A model generated the notes under the pieces. It was not told the DNA's origin, did not search any database, and saw only the letters and a list, made by a program, of their open reading frames with translations. The position numbers were made by a program, and so were the translations under genes. Positions 1 through 10,677 of a stretch of 64,000 bases of DNA are shown here, piece by piece; the first letter of the stretch is position 1, and each line of letters starts with the position of its first letter. Source of the DNA: Flavobacterium aerium (GTDB taxonomy: Bacteria; Bacteroidota; Bacteroidia; Flavobacteriales; Flavobacteriaceae); NCBI RefSeq assembly GCF_030766725.1, contig NZ_JARQWR010000010.1:114166-178165 (forward strand), written 5' to 3'.

Positions 1-671
1 TTGGATTGTTTTTTATCCATACCAACTAATGGAGAAAGATCTCTTTTTCCATAAACCTCACCTTTCATGATCCACACTTTGATACCCATTCTACCATAAG
101 TAGTATGTGCTTCAGCAAGTGCATAATCAATATCAGCTCTGAAAGTAGATAGAGGAATTCTACCTTCTTTGAACATTTCTGAACGTGCCATTTCAGCACC
201 GTTCAAACGACCAGAAATTAAAACTTTGATACCTTCTGCGTTCATACGCATTGCAGCAGCAATAGCCATTTTAATTGCTCTTCTGTATGAAATACGACTT
301 TCAATTTGACGAGCAATACTAGTACCTACTAAGTAAGCATCTAGTTCAGGTCTTTTAATTTCAAAGATGTTGATTTGAACCTCTTTGTCAGTAATTTTTT
401 TAAGTTCTTCTTTTAACTTGTCTACCTCTTGGCCACCTTTCCCGATAATAATACCAGGACGAGCAGTAGTGATAGTAACGGTTACAAGCTTCAAAGTACG
501 CTCAATAATTACTTTCGATACACTAGCTTTTGATAAACGAGCGTGGATATACTTTCTGATTTTATGATCTTCGGCAAGTTTATCACCGTAATCATTTCCA
601 CCATACCAGTTTGAATCCCATCCTCTGATGATACCAAGGCGATTTCCAATTGGATTTGTCTTTTGTCCCAT
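1..671 (-). CDS. rpsC: 30S ribosomal protein S3 (3' end outside window)
   Basis: S3 binds the head of the 30S subunit near the mRNA entry channel. The protein starts [20 protein letters not shown], the standard S3 N-terminus, and carries the KH-domain signature [12 protein letters not shown] near residue 80, followed by the S3 C-domain ([14 protein letters not shown], then the [14 protein letters not shown] stretch). About 223 codons are present; the C-terminus runs off the left edge, so the gene is partial here although not broken. It follows rplV after 8 nt in the same operon, the usual S10-operon order. No oddity seen. Confidence 0.97.
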   Translation of the reverse strand, partial: MGQKTNPIGNRLGIIRGWDSNWYGGNDYGDKLAEDHKIRKYIHARLSKASVSKVIIERTLKLVTVTITTARPGIIIGKGGQEVDKLKEELKKITDKEVQINIFEIKRPELDAYLVGTSIARQIESRISYRRAIKMAIAAAMRMNAEGIKVLISGRLNGAEMARSEMFKEGRIPLSTFRADIDYALAEAHTTYGRMGIKVWIMKGEVYGKRDLSPLVGMDKKQS

Positions 672-679
672 ACTGTTTA

Positions 680-1090
680 TTAATTGCTTTGTGTGTTATT
701 AATAGATCCTAACACGATCGTTACGTGGTTAGAACGTTTTCTTATTCTGTGTGCACGACCTTGAGGTGCTGGTCTTAGTCTTTTCAACATCATACCACCA
801 TCTACTCTGATCTCTTTTATAAACAAGCCTGCTTCTTCCATATTAGCTTCGCTGTTTTTTGCTTGCCAGTTAGCAATTGCAGATAACAACAATTTTTCTA
901 ATTTTCTTGAAGCTTCTTTAGTACTAAATCTTAAAATATTTAGTGCTCTTTCAACTTTCTGACCTCTTACCAAGTCTGCTACTAAGCGCATTTTTCTAGG
1001 TGAAGTAGGGCAGTTATTCAACTTTGCAAAAGCAATCTGCTTATTAGCTTCTTTAGTCTGCTCTGCTCTTTCTCTTTTACGAACTCCCAT
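680..1090 (-). CDS. rplV: 50S ribosomal protein L22
   Basis: L22 lines the peptide exit tunnel. The 136-residue product contains the family core ([17 protein letters not shown] near residue 27, and the C-terminal beta-hairpin region [20 protein letters not shown]) and ends in a short polar tail typical of Bacteroidota. It sits between rpsS and rpsC with only 6-8 nt on each side, so it is co-translated in the S10 operon. The tunnel hairpin looks intact; no duplication or deletion of the kind linked to macrolide resistance is visible by eye. Confidence 0.97.
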   Translation of the reverse strand: MGVRKRERAEQTKEANKQIAFAKLNNCPTSPRKMRLVADLVRGQKVERALNILRFSTKEASRKLEKLLLSAIANWQAKNSEANMEEAGLFIKEIRVDGGMMLKRLRPAPQGRAHRIRKRSNHVTIVLGSINNTQSN

Positions 1091-1096
1091 AGCTTC

Positions 1097-1375
1097 TTAT
1101 TTTTTACCTTTATTTTTTGCTCCAGCGTGACCTCTAAAAGATCTTGTTGGTGAAAACTCTCCTAATTTGTGTCCTACCATGTTTTCTGTAACGTAAACTG
1201 GTACAAACTGACGACCGTTATGAACTGCAATAGTCTGTCCAACAAAGTCTGGAGTAATCATAGAAGCTCTAGACCAAGTCTTTACCACTCCTTTATTACC
1301 AGTTTCAATGTTTACTTGAACTTTCTTATCTAATTTATAATGAACAAAAGGTCCTTTTTTTAATGAACGTGCCAT
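1097..1375 (-). CDS. rpsS: 30S ribosomal protein S19
   Basis: S19 sits in the head of the 30S subunit and contacts the A-site finger. The 92-residue protein starts [11 protein letters not shown] and includes the conserved block [22 protein letters not shown] followed by [18 protein letters not shown] (written here as two pieces of the family signature). Size and position between rplB and rplV are standard. No unusual feature. Confidence 0.97.
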   Translation of the reverse strand: MARSLKKGPFVHYKLDKKVQVNIETGNKGVVKTWSRASMITPDFVGQTIAVHNGRQFVPVYVTENMVGHKLGEFSPTRSFRGHAGAKNKGKK

Positions 1376-1385
1376 ACCTTACTTA

Positions 1386-2210
1386 TTATTTCTTTCTACG
1401 TTCTACGATATACTTATTACTCGGGTTTTTCTTAGAACGAGTTCTATAACCTTTAGCTGGTATTCCATTTCTTGAACGTGGATGTCCACCAGAAGAACGG
1501 CCTTCTCCACCACCCATTGGGTGATCGACAGGATTCATAGCAACAGGTCTTGTTCTAGGTCTTCTACCTAACCATCTTGATCTACCTGCTTTACCAGACA
1601 CAACCAATTGATGATCTGAATTAGAAACAGCTCCAATTGTAGCCATACAAGTTAACAAGATTAATCTTGTTTCTCCAGAAGGCATTTTGATTGTAGCATA
1701 TTTTCCATCTCTTGCCATTAATTGAGCAAAAGTTCCAGCACTACGAGCAATAGTTGCTCCTTGACCTGGTCTTAACTCAATACAAGAGATCACAGTTCCT
1801 AAAGGAATTCTGCTTAAAGGTAATGTATTACCAATTTCTGGTGCAGCCTCTGGTCCTGAAACCACAGTCTGACCAACTTTCATACCATTTTGAGCGATAA
1901 CGTAAGTTTTCTCACCATCTACATAAGCTAATAAAGAAATAAAAGCTGTACGGTTTGGATCATACTCAATAGATTTTATAACAGCAGGAATTCCCACTTT
2001 AGTTCTTTTAAAATCTACGAGACGATATCTCTGCTTGTGACCACCACCCGTATAACGCATGGTCATCTTTCCTTGACTATTTCTACCTCCAGAGTTTTTT
2101 TTCGGCGCCAACAAAGAGCGTTCCGGCTTATCAGTTGTAATAGCGTCAAAACTATTCACAACTCTAAATCGCTGACCTGGGGTAATAGGTTTTAATTTTC
2201 TTACTGACAT
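1386..2210 (-). CDS. rplB: 50S ribosomal protein L2
   Basis: L2 is needed for subunit association and supports the peptidyl-transferase centre. The 274-residue product has the N-terminal OB-like domain ([18 protein letters not shown] near residue 52) and the C-terminal loop with the near-universal [18 protein letters not shown] signature around residue 220, including the conserved histidine. Full length for the family. It follows rplW after 9 nt in the S10 operon. Confidence 0.98.
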   Translation of the reverse strand: MSVRKLKPITPGQRFRVVNSFDAITTDKPERSLLAPKKNSGGRNSQGKMTMRYTGGGHKQRYRLVDFKRTKVGIPAVIKSIEYDPNRTAFISLLAYVDGEKTYVIAQNGMKVGQTVVSGPEAAPEIGNTLPLSRIPLGTVISCIELRPGQGATIARSAGTFAQLMARDGKYATIKMPSGETRLILLTCMATIGAVSNSDHQLVVSGKAGRSRWLGRRPRTRPVAMNPVDHPMGGGEGRSSGGHPRSRNGIPAKGYRTRSKKNPSNKYIVERRKK

Positions 2211-2219
2211 TTTTCTAGT

Positions 2220-2510
2220 CTAGATATTGTTGTAAAAATCAATTGTTTCTCCTTCTTGTACTTGTACAACTGCTTTTTTATAAGCATTTGTCTTTCCATT
2301 GATCAAACCACTTTTAGTGAATTTTGTAGTTCTATCTGCTCTATAGTTCATTGTATTTACATTCACAACAGAAACTCCATAAGCTGCCTCAATAGCATTC
2401 TTAATCTGAATCTTGTTTGCTTTTTTATCTACAACAAAACCAAAGCGGTTAAAAACTTCACTTTCTTTGGTTATTTTTTCAGTTATTATAGGTTTTATTA
2501 TAATACTCAT
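2220..2510 (-). CDS. rplW: 50S ribosomal protein L23
   Basis: L23 lies at the exit-tunnel mouth and is the docking site for trigger factor and SRP. The 96-residue product begins MSIIIKPIITEKIT and shows the L23 pattern FVVDKKANKIQIKNAIEAAY, then the VNVNTMNYRAD segment. The length agrees with other Bacteroidota. It lies 6 nt after rplD and 9 nt before rplB. Confidence 0.96.
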   Translation of the reverse strand: MSIIIKPIITEKITKESEVFNRFGFVVDKKANKIQIKNAIEAAYGVSVVNVNTMNYRADRTTKFTKSGLINGKTNAYKKAVVQVQEGETIDFYNNI

Positions 2511-2516
2511 GGCCTA

Positions 2517-3146
2517 TTATTTGCTTAAATTTGCTTCAATTCCTTCTAAAGAACTCTCTAAAAGAACTAAGTTATTCGCATTTAAAATTGCGTAAGTACT
2601 TAATTCTGAGCCACTTACTACGTTAGAAGCTTTTAAATTGCGTGACGACAAATATACATTTTTATTTGATTCACCCAACACAAATAGAGATTTTTTATTT
2701 TCTAACCCTAAAGCTTTCAAAACGTTAATGAAATTTTTAGTGTTTGGAGTCTCAAAATTAAAATCTTCAAGCACTATTAAATTTGACTCTTTTGCTTTGA
2801 TTGCGAAAGCAGATTTTCTAGCTAAACGTTTCAAGTTTTTATTCAATTTGAATGAATAACTTCTTGGTCTAGGCCCGAACACTGTTCCACCACCCTTGAA
2901 TAAAGGGTTTTTTGCACTACCGGCACGAGCTGTACCAGTACCTTTTTGCTTCTTAATCTTACGCGTACTTCCCGCTACTTCAGCTCTTTCTTTAGCTTTG
3001 TGAGTACCTTGTCTTTGATTTGCTAAATATTGTTTAACATCAAGATATACTGCGTGATTATTAGGCTCAATTGCGAATACTGAATCAGAAAGAGTGATCG
3101 TTCTGCCAGTTTCTTTTCCGTTGAAATCTAAAACTTTTACTTCCAT
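2517..3146 (-). CDS. rplD: 50S ribosomal protein L4
   Basis: L4 contributes a loop to the peptide exit tunnel wall. An open frame extends 15 codons further upstream, but the real start is the ATG at 3146 giving [16 protein letters not shown], a normal L4 N-terminus of 209 residues. This ATG overlaps the rplC stop by one base (TAATG), so the two are probably translationally coupled. The tunnel loop GTGTARAGSAKNPLFKGGG is intact around residues 70-90. In enteric bacteria L4 represses its own operon; whether it does here cannot be seen. Confidence 0.96.
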   Translation of the reverse strand: MEVKVLDFNGKETGRTITLSDSVFAIEPNNHAVYLDVKQYLANQRQGTHKAKERAEVAGSTRKIKKQKGTGTARAGSAKNPLFKGGGTVFGPRPRSYSFKLNKNLKRLARKSAFAIKAKESNLIVLEDFNFETPNTKNFINVLKALGLENKKSLFVLGESNKNVYLSSRNLKASNVVSGSELSTYAILNANNLVLLESSLEGIEANLSK

Positions 3147-3763
3147 TACTTCTGAATGATTACATAAGAGTTTTTGTGTCCAGGAATACACCCTTTAACA
3201 ACAAGTAAGTTCTTATCAGAAACTACTTTTAAAACTCTAAGGTTTTGAATTGTTACATTGTCGCCTCCCATTCTTCCAGCCATACGCATTCCTTTGAATA
3301 CTCTAGATGGATAAGATGATGCTCCTACAGAACCTGGTGCTCTCAAACGGTTGTGTTGACCGTGAGTTGCTTGTCCAACACCACCAAATCCGTGACGTTT
3401 AACAACCCCTTGAAAACCTTTACCTTTTGATACTCCCTGAATATCTACAAATTCACCTTCTAAGAATACATCAACAGTGACAACATCACCTAATTTGTGT
3501 TCGTTCTCAAAACCTTGGAATTCAACGACTTTTTTCTTCGCAACAGTTCCCGCTTTTTTAAAGTGACCTAAAGCCGCTTTTGTGGAATGTTTCTCTGTTT
3601 TGTCATCGAAACCAAGTTGTAACGCTTCGTACCCGTCAACCCCTTTGGTTCTGACTTGGGTAACAACGCATGGTCCAGCTTCGATTACTGTACAAGGAAT
3701 ATTTTTCCCGTTTTCATCAAAAATGCTAGTCATGCCGATTTTTCTACCAATTAACCCAGACAT
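3146..3763 (-). CDS. rplC: 50S ribosomal protein L3
   Basis: L3 nucleates 50S assembly near the peptidyl-transferase centre. The 205-residue protein starts [20 protein letters not shown] and includes the signature [22 protein letters not shown] around residue 115 (a two-part motif), with the tip loop [14 protein letters not shown]. It follows rpsJ after 24 nt and overlaps rplD by one base. Confidence 0.97.
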   Translation of the reverse strand: MSGLIGRKIGMTSIFDENGKNIPCTVIEAGPCVVTQVRTKGVDGYEALQLGFDDKTEKHSTKAALGHFKKAGTVAKKKVVEFQGFENEHKLGDVVTVDVFLEGEFVDIQGVSKGKGFQGVVKRHGFGGVGQATHGQHNRLRAPGSVGASSYPSRVFKGMRMAGRMGGDNVTIQNLRVLKVVSDKNLLVVKGCIPGHKNSYVIIQK

Positions 3764-3787
3764 ATTAAACTAATTATTAATTACTAA

Positions 3788-4093
3788 TTATACTTTGATT
3801 TCTACTTCAACTCCGCTTGGTAATTCCAATTTCATAAGAGCATCAATCGTTTTAGATGATGAACTGTAGATATCTAACAATCTCTTGTAAGACATTACTT
3901 CAAATTGCTCTCTAGATTTCTTGTTAACGTGTGGAGAACGTAATACAGTGAAAATCTTTTTGTGTGTTGGTAATGGAATTGGTCCCGTTACTACTGCACC
4001 TGTACTTTTTACAGTTTTTACAATCTTCTCAGCAGATTTATCTACCAACATGTGATCGTAAGATTTTAATTTTATTCTGATTTTTTGACTCAT
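3788..4093 (-). CDS. rpsJ: 30S ribosomal protein S10
   Basis: S10 (NusE) is a head protein of the 30S subunit and also an antitermination factor. The 101-residue product has the S10 start [20 protein letters not shown] and the central signature [20 protein letters not shown]. Gap to fusA is 10 nt. In this genome rpsJ follows fusA directly, with no tuf between them, the layout expected in Bacteroidota. Confidence 0.97.
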   Translation of the reverse strand: MSQKIRIKLKSYDHMLVDKSAEKIVKTVKSTGAVVTGPIPLPTHKKIFTVLRSPHVNKKSREQFEVMSYKRLLDIYSSSSKTIDALMKLELPSGVEVEIKV

Positions 4094-4103
4094 TTTCTTA
4101 AAA

Positions 4104-6260
4104 TTAAGCGTTTCCTTTTGCTTTCTTAATAACCGCTTCTGAAATATTAGAAGGCGTTTCTTGATAGTGTGAAAATTCCATTGTTGAAGTCGCTCTACCT
4201 GAAGACAATGTTCTCAAAGTAGTTACATATCCAAACATTTCTGATAGAGGCACATCTGCCTTAATAGTTTTTGCACCATTTCTATCTCCCATGTCGTTTA
4301 CTTGACCTCTACGACGGTTAATATCACCAACAATATCACCCATATTTTCTTCTGGCGTAATCACTTCCATTTTCATGATTGGCTCAAGAATTACAGCTCC
4401 AGCAGCTTTAGCTACTTCTCTATAACCCATTTTTGCCGCTAATTCGAAAGAAAGCGCATCAGAATCCACAGGATGGAAAGATCCATCAGTTAAAGTTACT
4501 TTTAAACTATCTACTTGGTATCCTGCTAAAGGACCAGTTTTCATAGCTTCACGGAAACCTTTTTCTACAGATGGTATATATTCTTTAGGAACATTCCCTC
4601 CTTTTACAGCATTAATAAACTGTAAACCTACAGGTACTTTTCCATCAACTTCGTCAGCTGGCTCAAGTGTAAATACGATATCACCGAATTTACCACGACC
4701 TCCTGATTGTTTTTTGTATGTTTCTCTGTGTGTAGCAGATCTTGTAAATGCTTCTTTGTATTCAACTTGAGGCTCACCTTGGTTCACTTCAACTTTAAAT
4801 TCACGTTTCATACGATCTACCAAGATATCTAAGTGAAGCTCACCCATACCTGATATAATCGTTTGACCTGAAGCTTCATCTGTTCTTACAGTAAACGTAG
4901 GATCTTCCTCAGCTAATTTAGCTAAAGCCATACCCATTTTATCAACGTCTGCTTTTGTTTTTGGCTCAATTGCAATACCAATTACTGGAGCAGGGAATTT
5001 CATACTTTCAAGAATGATTGGGTGTTTTTCATCACACAATGTATCTCCAGTTTTAATATCCTTAAATCCAACAGCAGCTCCAATATCACCAGCCTCGATG
5101 AACTCGATTGGGTTTTGCTTGTTCGCGTGCATTTGGTAGATACGAGAAATTCTTTCTTTATTTCCTGAACGTGTATTCAAAACATAAGAACCAGCATCAA
5201 GACGTCCTGAATAAGCACGGAAGAAAGCTAAACGACCTACGAATGGGTCAGTCGCAATCTTAAATGCCAAAGCAGCAAACGGCTCTTTTACATCTGGTTT
5301 ACGTAATATTTTTGTTTGATCTTCTTCTAGTAAATCAGCATCATCAGGATGAATTCCTTCGATACCTTCTTTATCCATTGGAGATGGTAAATATTTACAA
5401 ACTGCATCCAACATAAATTGAACACCTTTATTTTTAAAAGAAGAACCAGCAATCATAGGTATGATAGCCATATCAATAGTCGCAGCTCTTAAAGCTACAT
5501 TGATTTCTTCTTCAGTAATAGAATCTTCATCTTCCATGAATTTCTCTAACAGATTCTCATCATAATCAGCTACTGCTTCAATAAGAATTGATCTGTATTC
5601 TTTCACTTCTGCAATCATATCCTCAGGGATAGGCACAATATCAAAAGTAGCTCCTTGAGTAGCGTCATGCCAAACAATCGCTTGGTTTTTCACTAAATCA
5701 ACAACTCCTTTGAAATCATTTTCTTCACCAATTGGTAAAGTAATAGCAACAGCGTTAGATTTTAACATATCTCTAACTTGCTGACATACTTTCAAAAAGT
5801 TAGATCCTTGTCTGTCCATTTTATTAACGAATCCCATACGTGGAACTCTGTATTGATCTGCTAATCTCCAGTTTGTTTCTGATTGTGGCTCAACACCATC
5901 AACAGCACTAAACAAGAAAACCAACCCATCAAGTACACGTAAAGAACGATTTACTTCTACAGTAAAATCTACGTGACCCGGGGTATCAATGATATTAAAA
6001 TGGTAAGGTAATGTTTCTGGCAATGGTTTACCTTGCTCTGTAGGGAAACCCCACTCACAAGTTGTAGCAGCAGAAGTAATTGTAATACCTCTTTCTTGCT
6101 CTTGAGCCATCCAGTCCATAGTTGCTGCACCATCGTGCACCTCACCTAACTTATGTGATTTTCCAGTATAAAACAGAATACGCTCAGTTGTTGTTGTTTT
6201 ACCAGCATCAATATGAGCAGCAATTCCAATGTTTCTTGTATATTTTAAATCTCTAGCCAT
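4104..6260 (-). CDS. fusA: Elongation factor G
   Basis: EF-G is the GTPase that drives translocation. The 718-residue protein shows all G motifs: P-loop [15 protein letters not shown] near residue 16, switch [10 protein letters not shown] near residue 92, and VNKMDRQG near residue 145, followed by domain III-V blocks ([18 protein letters not shown], and the domain IV region with [16 protein letters not shown]). It lies between rpsG and rpsJ with gaps of 10 to 19 nt. The length is slightly above the E. coli value, through small insertions in the G domain. Confidence 0.98.
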   Translation of the reverse strand: MARDLKYTRNIGIAAHIDAGKTTTTERILFYTGKSHKLGEVHDGAATMDWMAQEQERGITITSAATTCEWGFPTEQGKPLPETLPYHFNIIDTPGHVDFTVEVNRSLRVLDGLVFLFSAVDGVEPQSETNWRLADQYRVPRMGFVNKMDRQGSNFLKVCQQVRDMLKSNAVAITLPIGEENDFKGVVDLVKNQAIVWHDATQGATFDIVPIPEDMIAEVKEYRSILIEAVADYDENLLEKFMEDEDSITEEEINVALRAATIDMAIIPMIAGSSFKNKGVQFMLDAVCKYLPSPMDKEGIEGIHPDDADLLEEDQTKILRKPDVKEPFAALAFKIATDPFVGRLAFFRAYSGRLDAGSYVLNTRSGNKERISRIYQMHANKQNPIEFIEAGDIGAAVGFKDIKTGDTLCDEKHPIILESMKFPAPVIGIAIEPKTKADVDKMGMALAKLAEEDPTFTVRTDEASGQTIISGMGELHLDILVDRMKREFKVEVNQGEPQVEYKEAFTRSATHRETYKKQSGGRGKFGDIVFTLEPADEVDGKVPVGLQFINAVKGGNVPKEYIPSVEKGFREAMKTGPLAGYQVDSLKVTLTDGSFHPVDSDALSFELAAKMGYREVAKAAGAVILEPIMKMEVITPEENMGDIVGDINRRRGQVNDMGDRNGAKTIKADVPLSEMFGYVTTLRTLSSGRATSTMEFSHYQETPSNISEAVIKKAKGNA

Positions 6261-6279
6261 TTCTTAAATTTCCTTATGA

Positions 6280-6756
6280 TTAAAATCTAAAGTGAGAGAA
6301 CGCTTTGTTAGCCTCTGCCATTTTGTGAGTATCCATTCTCTTTTTAACAGCAGCACCTTCTTCTTTAGCCGCAGCTAAAACTTCAGAAGCTAATCTTTGC
6401 GCCATAGATTTCTCATTTCTTCTTCTAGCATAAAGTATCATCCACTTCATCGCCATAGAAATTTTTCTATCTGGTCTAATTTGCATTGGAATTTGGAATG
6501 TAGCTCCACCAACTCTACGGCTTCTTACTTCTACGTGAGGCATAACGTTTGTTAATGCATCTTTCCAGATTTCTAATGATGATTTTTCAGCATCTTGCTT
6601 TTTCGCTTCTACGATATCAATTGCATCATAGAATACTTTGAAAGCAGTTGATTTCTTACCATCCCACATTAAGTTGTTCACAAAACGTGTCACCAATTGA
6701 TCATTAAATCTTGGATCCGGTAAAAGAGGTCTTTTTTTGGCCTTTCTTTTTCTCAT
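6280..6756 (-). CDS. rpsG: 30S ribosomal protein S7
   Basis: S7 nucleates assembly of the 30S head and contacts the E site. The 158-residue product starts [20 protein letters not shown], typical of Bacteroidota, and contains the family signature [20 protein letters not shown] followed by [10 protein letters not shown]. It sits in the str operon 27 nt after rpsL. In enteric bacteria S7 is the translational repressor of this operon; no obvious leader target was identified here. Confidence 0.97.
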   Translation of the reverse strand: MRKRKAKKRPLLPDPRFNDQLVTRFVNNLMWDGKKSTAFKVFYDAIDIVEAKKQDAEKSSLEIWKDALTNVMPHVEVRSRRVGGATFQIPMQIRPDRKISMAMKWMILYARRRNEKSMAQRLASEVLAAAKEEGAAVKKRMDTHKMAEANKAFSHFRF

Positions 6757-6783
6757 GTCTTTACTTTAAAAGTTTTTTTAAAA

Positions 6784-7164
6784 TTACTTTTTGTCTTTCG
6801 GGCGTTTAGCACCATACTTAGATCTTCTTTGTGTTCTTCCTGCTACACCTGATGTATCAAGTGCACCACGCACAATGTGGTATCTAACTCCTGGTAAATC
6901 TTTTACCCTTCCTCCCCTAACTAATACTATCGAGTGCTCTTGTAGATTGTGTCCTTCTCCAGGAATGTAAGCATTTACTTCGTTACCATTGGTTAAACGA
7001 ACCCTTGCAACTTTACGCATTGCAGAATTCGGTTTCTTTGGCGTTGTAGTATATACACGCGTACAAACCCCTCTTCTTTGAGGACAAGAATCTAAGGCAA
7101 CCGATTTACTCTTCTTAGTTATCTGGGTTCTCCCTGCTCTTACTAATTGTTGAATTGTTGGCAT
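6784..7164 (-). CDS. rpsL: 30S ribosomal protein S12
   Basis: S12 lies at the decoding centre. The 126-residue product has the canonical [19 protein letters not shown] and the second accuracy loop [15 protein letters not shown]. The lysines corresponding to E. coli K42/K87 (the usual streptomycin-resistance positions) look wild type. It is the first gene of the long str/S10 operon and is preceded by a strong promoter at 7218-7248. Confidence 0.97.
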   Translation of the reverse strand: MPTIQQLVRAGRTQITKKSKSVALDSCPQRRGVCTRVYTTTPKKPNSAMRKVARVRLTNGNEVNAYIPGEGHNLQEHSIVLVRGGRVKDLPGVRYHIVRGALDTSGVAGRTQRRSKYGAKRPKDKK

Positions 7165-7198
7165 AATGATTAATAAAAATTTCTTATGTTTTAAATTT

Positions 7199-7214
7199 CC
7201 CGCTTTTTACGGGG
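7199..7214 (-). promoter_or_regulatory. Small hairpin at the 5' end of the str/S10 leader
   Basis: On the minus strand the expected transcript begins just after the -7 box and immediately contains CCCCGTAAAAAGCGGG, able to fold into a 4-5 bp G/C-rich hairpin. The leader to rpsL is then about 35 nt of AT-rich sequence. A hairpin at the extreme 5' end could stabilise the mRNA; a regulatory role is only inference. Confidence 0.4.
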
Positions 7215-7217
7215 TTG

Positions 7218-7248
7218 CAAATATATAAAATATTTTAAACTTTACAAA
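7218..7248 (-). promoter_or_regulatory. Promoter of the str/S10 ribosomal operon
   Basis: Reading the minus strand, TTTG (7245-7248) is followed after exactly 19 nt by TATATTTG (7218-7225). This matches the Bacteroidota vegetative sigma consensus TTTG-N(17-23)-TAnnTTTG in both boxes. It lies about 54 nt upstream of the rpsL ATG and is the best promoter match in the window. Confidence 0.85.
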
Positions 7249-7345
7249 CCTTAAACTATTAATTTTCAATTAGATTCTGCTCCTATTTCATTTTATATAT
7301 ATTTTTGAACTTTTTTGCGTTACATTTACTTAAACTCAATTTGTT

Positions 7346-9013
7346 TTGAAAAGAATCAGCACTTTATTATTTTTATTTTCATTTTATTTAACGTGTTATG
7401 CCCAAGATATTCACCTCAAAATCAACGGCAAAACCGAAGTCGAAACTTCTATAATTGATTCCATTGGATACAACAAGATACATCCAAACACAAAATCAAT
7501 TACCGACAACATCAATCTGGTATCTGCTTCATTAACAAAAAATGGTTTCTTAGAGCATTATATTGAAGGAAACAAAAAAATAAATGATTCTACATTTGTT
7601 TTTAATTTCAGCCTTGGCAATAAAACAACAATTGCTCATATATATATAGGTAAAGCTTCCGAAATAAAAGCGCTTAATCATATTGAAGATAAAAAAGACA
7701 CTATAACGCTTGCTTTTTCAAAAATAGAAAGCTTCTTAGACGAAACGCTTCATAAACTTGAAGTCAAGGGATATTCTTTAGCCAAATTAAAACTGATTAA
7801 TATCCAACAAAAAAACAATACCGTATATGCAGACTTAGATCTTAATCTACAAAAACTAAGACAGCTTAATGACATTGTCATTGTAGGCTACGATAAGTTC
7901 CCTGCAGGGCATAAAAAAAATGTAAAGCGTTTTTATAAAAATAAAATCTTTAATCAGGAAAACCTAAAACGGCTTCACTCTGATTTTGAAAAATTCCGTT
8001 TTGTAAATCAAATTAAATATCCTGAAATTTTATTTACTGAGGATTCCACCAAAGTATATGTTTATTTGGAAAAATCGAAACCCAACCGTTTTGATGGTTT
8101 TATTGGATTCTCCAACAACGAAGAGGGAAATGTAATTTTCAATGGTTATTTAGATTTACTTCTTAATAATGCATTAAATGTAGGAGAGAAATTCACCTTA
8201 TATTGGAAGAGTGATGGTAATGGGCAAAAAACATTCAACACCGCTATTGAATTACCTTATATATTTAGAAGCCCATTAGGCTTAAAAGCTCAACTTAATA
8301 TTTTCAAACAAGATAGCACATTTCAAAACACACAGACAGCCATTGATCTTGGATACTTCTTTGATTATAACACGCGTTTATATCTTGGCTATCAATCTAC
8401 CGAATCAAATGACATTCAGAATAAAAACAATTATAGCATTAGTGATTATAAAAATTCTTTTACCACTTCCACCTTTGAATTTGTCACCTACAATAATGAA
8501 GATATCCTTTTTCCCGAAAAAACTTCAATTATCTTAAAAGGAGGGTTTGGAAAGAGAACCTCTAACCTAAATACCAATAATCAGTTTTTTGTCAACCTAA
8601 GCACTAAAAACAATTTCTATCTCAATGATAAAAATATTATCAATATTAAAACACAATCTTATTATTTACAAAGTCAAGAATACATCATAAATGAACTCCA
8701 TCGATTTGGAGGAATCAATTCAATACGCGGGTTTAACGAAAACAGCCTACAGGGCAATTTATTTACTTCTTTATTAACCGAATATCGTTATGTACTTGCA
8801 CCAACTATATATGTACACTCTATAATTGATTACGGCTACTTCCAAGACAAGAGCTCTAATTTGGAAGATAATTTAGTCGGACTTGGGTTTGGATTCGGCT
8901 TATTGACTAAAAATGGCTTATTTAATATCGTATACGCAAACGGTAGCACAAAAAATCAAGAAATAAAACTCTCGAACTCTATCGTTCATATTAGCTTTAA
9001 GACAAACTTCTAA
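7346..9013 (+). CDS. Omp85/BamA-superfamily outer-membrane protein
   Basis: The 555-residue product has a signal peptide (MKRISTLLFLFSFYLTCYAQ), an N-terminal half of mixed alpha/beta character that could hold POTRA-like domains (about residues 25-240), and a C-terminal beta-barrel. The barrel carries SIRGFNENSLQG near residue 455, which matches the (V/I)RGF motif of the Omp85 substrate loop, and the protein ends in an aromatic residue (HISFKTNF). It is shorter than BamA and TamA, so it is probably a lineage-specific Omp85 relative with an unknown client. The start used here is TTG at 7346, chosen because the signal peptide follows at once. It is divergent from rpsL and stands alone; a weak promoter-like TACATTTA lies just upstream. 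Confidence 0.75.
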   Translation: MKRISTLLFLFSFYLTCYAQDIHLKINGKTEVETSIIDSIGYNKIHPNTKSITDNINLVSASLTKNGFLEHYIEGNKKINDSTFVFNFSLGNKTTIAHIYIGKASEIKALNHIEDKKDTITLAFSKIESFLDETLHKLEVKGYSLAKLKLINIQQKNNTVYADLDLNLQKLRQLNDIVIVGYDKFPAGHKKNVKRFYKNKIFNQENLKRLHSDFEKFRFVNQIKYPEILFTEDSTKVYVYLEKSKPNRFDGFIGFSNNEEGNVIFNGYLDLLLNNALNVGEKFTLYWKSDGNGQKTFNTAIELPYIFRSPLGLKAQLNIFKQDSTFQNTQTAIDLGYFFDYNTRLYLGYQSTESNDIQNKNNYSISDYKNSFTTSTFEFVTYNNEDILFPEKTSIILKGGFGKRTSNLNTNNQFFVNLSTKNNFYLNDKNIINIKTQSYYLQSQEYIINELHRFGGINSIRGFNENSLQGNLFTSLLTEYRYVLAPTIYVHSIIDYGYFQDKSSNLEDNLVGLGFGFGLLTKNGLFNIVYANGSTKNQEIKLSNSIVHISFKTNF

Positions 9014-9047
9014 AGCACTCAAAAGTTCACTACATAAAATAAAAAAA

Positions 9048-9073
9048 CCCTCAGAGACCGAAATCTCTGAGGG
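9048..9073 (-). terminator. Terminator of the minus-strand susC-susD operon
   Basis: Perfect 10-bp stem CCCTCAGAGA / TCTCTGAGGG around a 6-nt loop. On the minus strand it is followed by a run of seven T (AAAAAAA at 9041-9047 on plus), so it ends the susC-susD transcript. On the plus strand it is followed only by an A-rich tract, so it would terminate the Omp85 gene less well. Confidence 0.85.
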
Positions 9074-9120
9074 CTAAAATAAATGCCTAAAGTAAGTAAC
9101 TCAAATATATAAAACTTAAA

Positions 9121-10677
9121 TTATGGCACATACCAAAATGGTCCCTGAACAAAAACTTGATCTAATTGAACATCTGGAACATTCGCAGAGTTCGACACAT
9201 ATTCTGATTGTGGATAGATCAAACGTTTTGGCTTAGTTGGATAACCAGCCGTAGATGCAAGCGGAGTATTTGGATAACCCGTCGCTGTATAAGTAATAAA
9301 TGACTCTAAAGCATGGATATTGATTAACGCAATCCATTTTTGTGTCATAATTGCATCAATTTTAGCATCTAAAGAAGCTGAAGCATCCCAACCTAAACCA
9401 GATCTTGTATTTGCCCCAGTAATATATGTATTTGCTGCTGCTGCACTAACTCCATTGAATGTACATGAAGCTCTAACACCATCTTCAAAAAGTGTTTTGG
9501 CATTCCCTGTAAAAACCCCAGGAAACCTTGCCGCCGCTTCTGCTTGCAAAAATTTACTTTCCGCTAAAGTCATCACATATCCATCCAAAACAGAACCAGT
9601 TGCTACGTTTGGAGTTCCCGCAGTACCAGGAATAAGCACTACACCAAACCTTGATGTACTAGCAGGAGTTAATGTAGCTCCTTGAATAGAACCTACAACT
9701 TTACCTCCAACTAGAGTAAATATTCTACCTCTTCTTGGATCAACTAACCCTGACGCTTTCGCTACCGCTGGATCACCATTCAAGAAATCAGCAACATATT
9801 TTGTAGGAATAACCGCAGCACGATTAGTCTGAACAGTACCTGCTGACGTTGATCCATAAGCATTGAAAAATGGATTTTGTCTACTGTCATTTGTTGCATT
9901 ATATCCTGGATTAATTGTCACATCAGTGTCAACAAAGTTAGCAGTCGCCAAAGTATTCAATTGTTGTGTGATATAGGTCATTGTAGCTCCATCAACACTT
10001 GCTTTTTTAGCTTGTCTTAACAAGTATCTCAATTTAATCGTATTAGCAAATTTTTTCCATTTTGACATATCACCACCAAACATAATATCCTGAGCTCCAA
10101 CAGCATCGGCATTTGGAGCAGCAGCATCAATAGCCGCAACAGCCTGATCTAATTCTACCACTAAAGCTCTATAGATTGCCTGATCGTCATCATATTTAGG
10201 CGTTAAATTCCCTTGCTTCTTGAATGCTTCACTATATGGAGCATCACCATACATATCAACTATATATTGATAATAGTGTGCTTTCATAATTTTAGCAATT
10301 GCCACATAATTTTCTTGATTCTCCAAAGGAAAATCAATTATAGCTTGGAAATTCCCAAGATTCCTAAACAATCCATCCCAAATACCAGAGTAAAATGTAC
10401 TACTAATCTGTAAAGAAAATTCTCTTGAAAATGCTCCAGTTACCTGATTGGTATTTGAAGCCCAATTATTCATCCACACATTTCCTAATGCATTCATTGT
10501 TAAAGTCTGTGTACGGAAAATACTAGACTGAGCACCTGGTAAAAGCAAATGCGGCGGTATATCTTTCTCATATGGACTATTTGGCGTGTTGTTCACATCC
10601 AAATAATCACTACATGAAAACAACGACAATGCTACTAAAAGCATTCCTATTTTTATCTTTTTCATCGTTTCTATCAT
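9121..10677 (-). CDS. SusD/RagB-family nutrient-binding lipoprotein
   Basis: SusD-like proteins form the lid of a SusC outer-membrane importer. This 518-residue protein has a lipoprotein signal ending LSLFSC, then SDYLDVNNTPNSP, typical of the SusD-like type with the start YLDVN-NxP-sP. The helical repeat region includes YYQYIVDMYGDAPYSEA near residue 137, and the C-terminal part holds the KWIALINIHALESF helix. Length fits the SusD-like_2 type (about 500-530). The ATG at 10677 overlaps the susC stop (TAATG); an internal ATG at 10665 (MKKIKIGML) is an equally good start. The ligand is not predictable; no glycosidase is nearby. Confidence 0.9.
   Translation of the reverse strand: MIETMKKIKIGMLLVALSLFSCSDYLDVNNTPNSPYEKDIPPHLLLPGAQSSIFRTQTLTMNALGNVWMNNWASNTNQVTGAFSREFSLQISSTFYSGIWDGLFRNLGNFQAIIDFPLENQENYVAIAKIMKAHYYQYIVDMYGDAPYSEAFKKQGNLTPKYDDDQAIYRALVVELDQAVAAIDAAAPNADAVGAQDIMFGGDMSKWKKFANTIKLRYLLRQAKKASVDGATMTYITQQLNTLATANFVDTDVTINPGYNATNDSRQNPFFNAYGSTSAGTVQTNRAAVIPTKYVADFLNGDPAVAKASGLVDPRRGRIFTLVGGKVVGSIQGATLTPASTSRFGVVLIPGTAGTPNVATGSVLDGYVMTLAESKFLQAEAAARFPGVFTGNAKTLFEDGVRASCTFNGVSAAAANTYITGANTRSGLGWDASASLDAKIDAIMTQKWIALINIHALESFITYTATGYPNTPLASTAGYPTKPKRLIYPQSEYVSNSANVPDVQLDQVFVQGPFWYVP

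Noticed and set aside
4093..4104. Missing tuf between fusA and rpsJ
   Set aside because: Not unusual: in Bacteroidota tuf is normally elsewhere and the str and S10 operons are joined this way.
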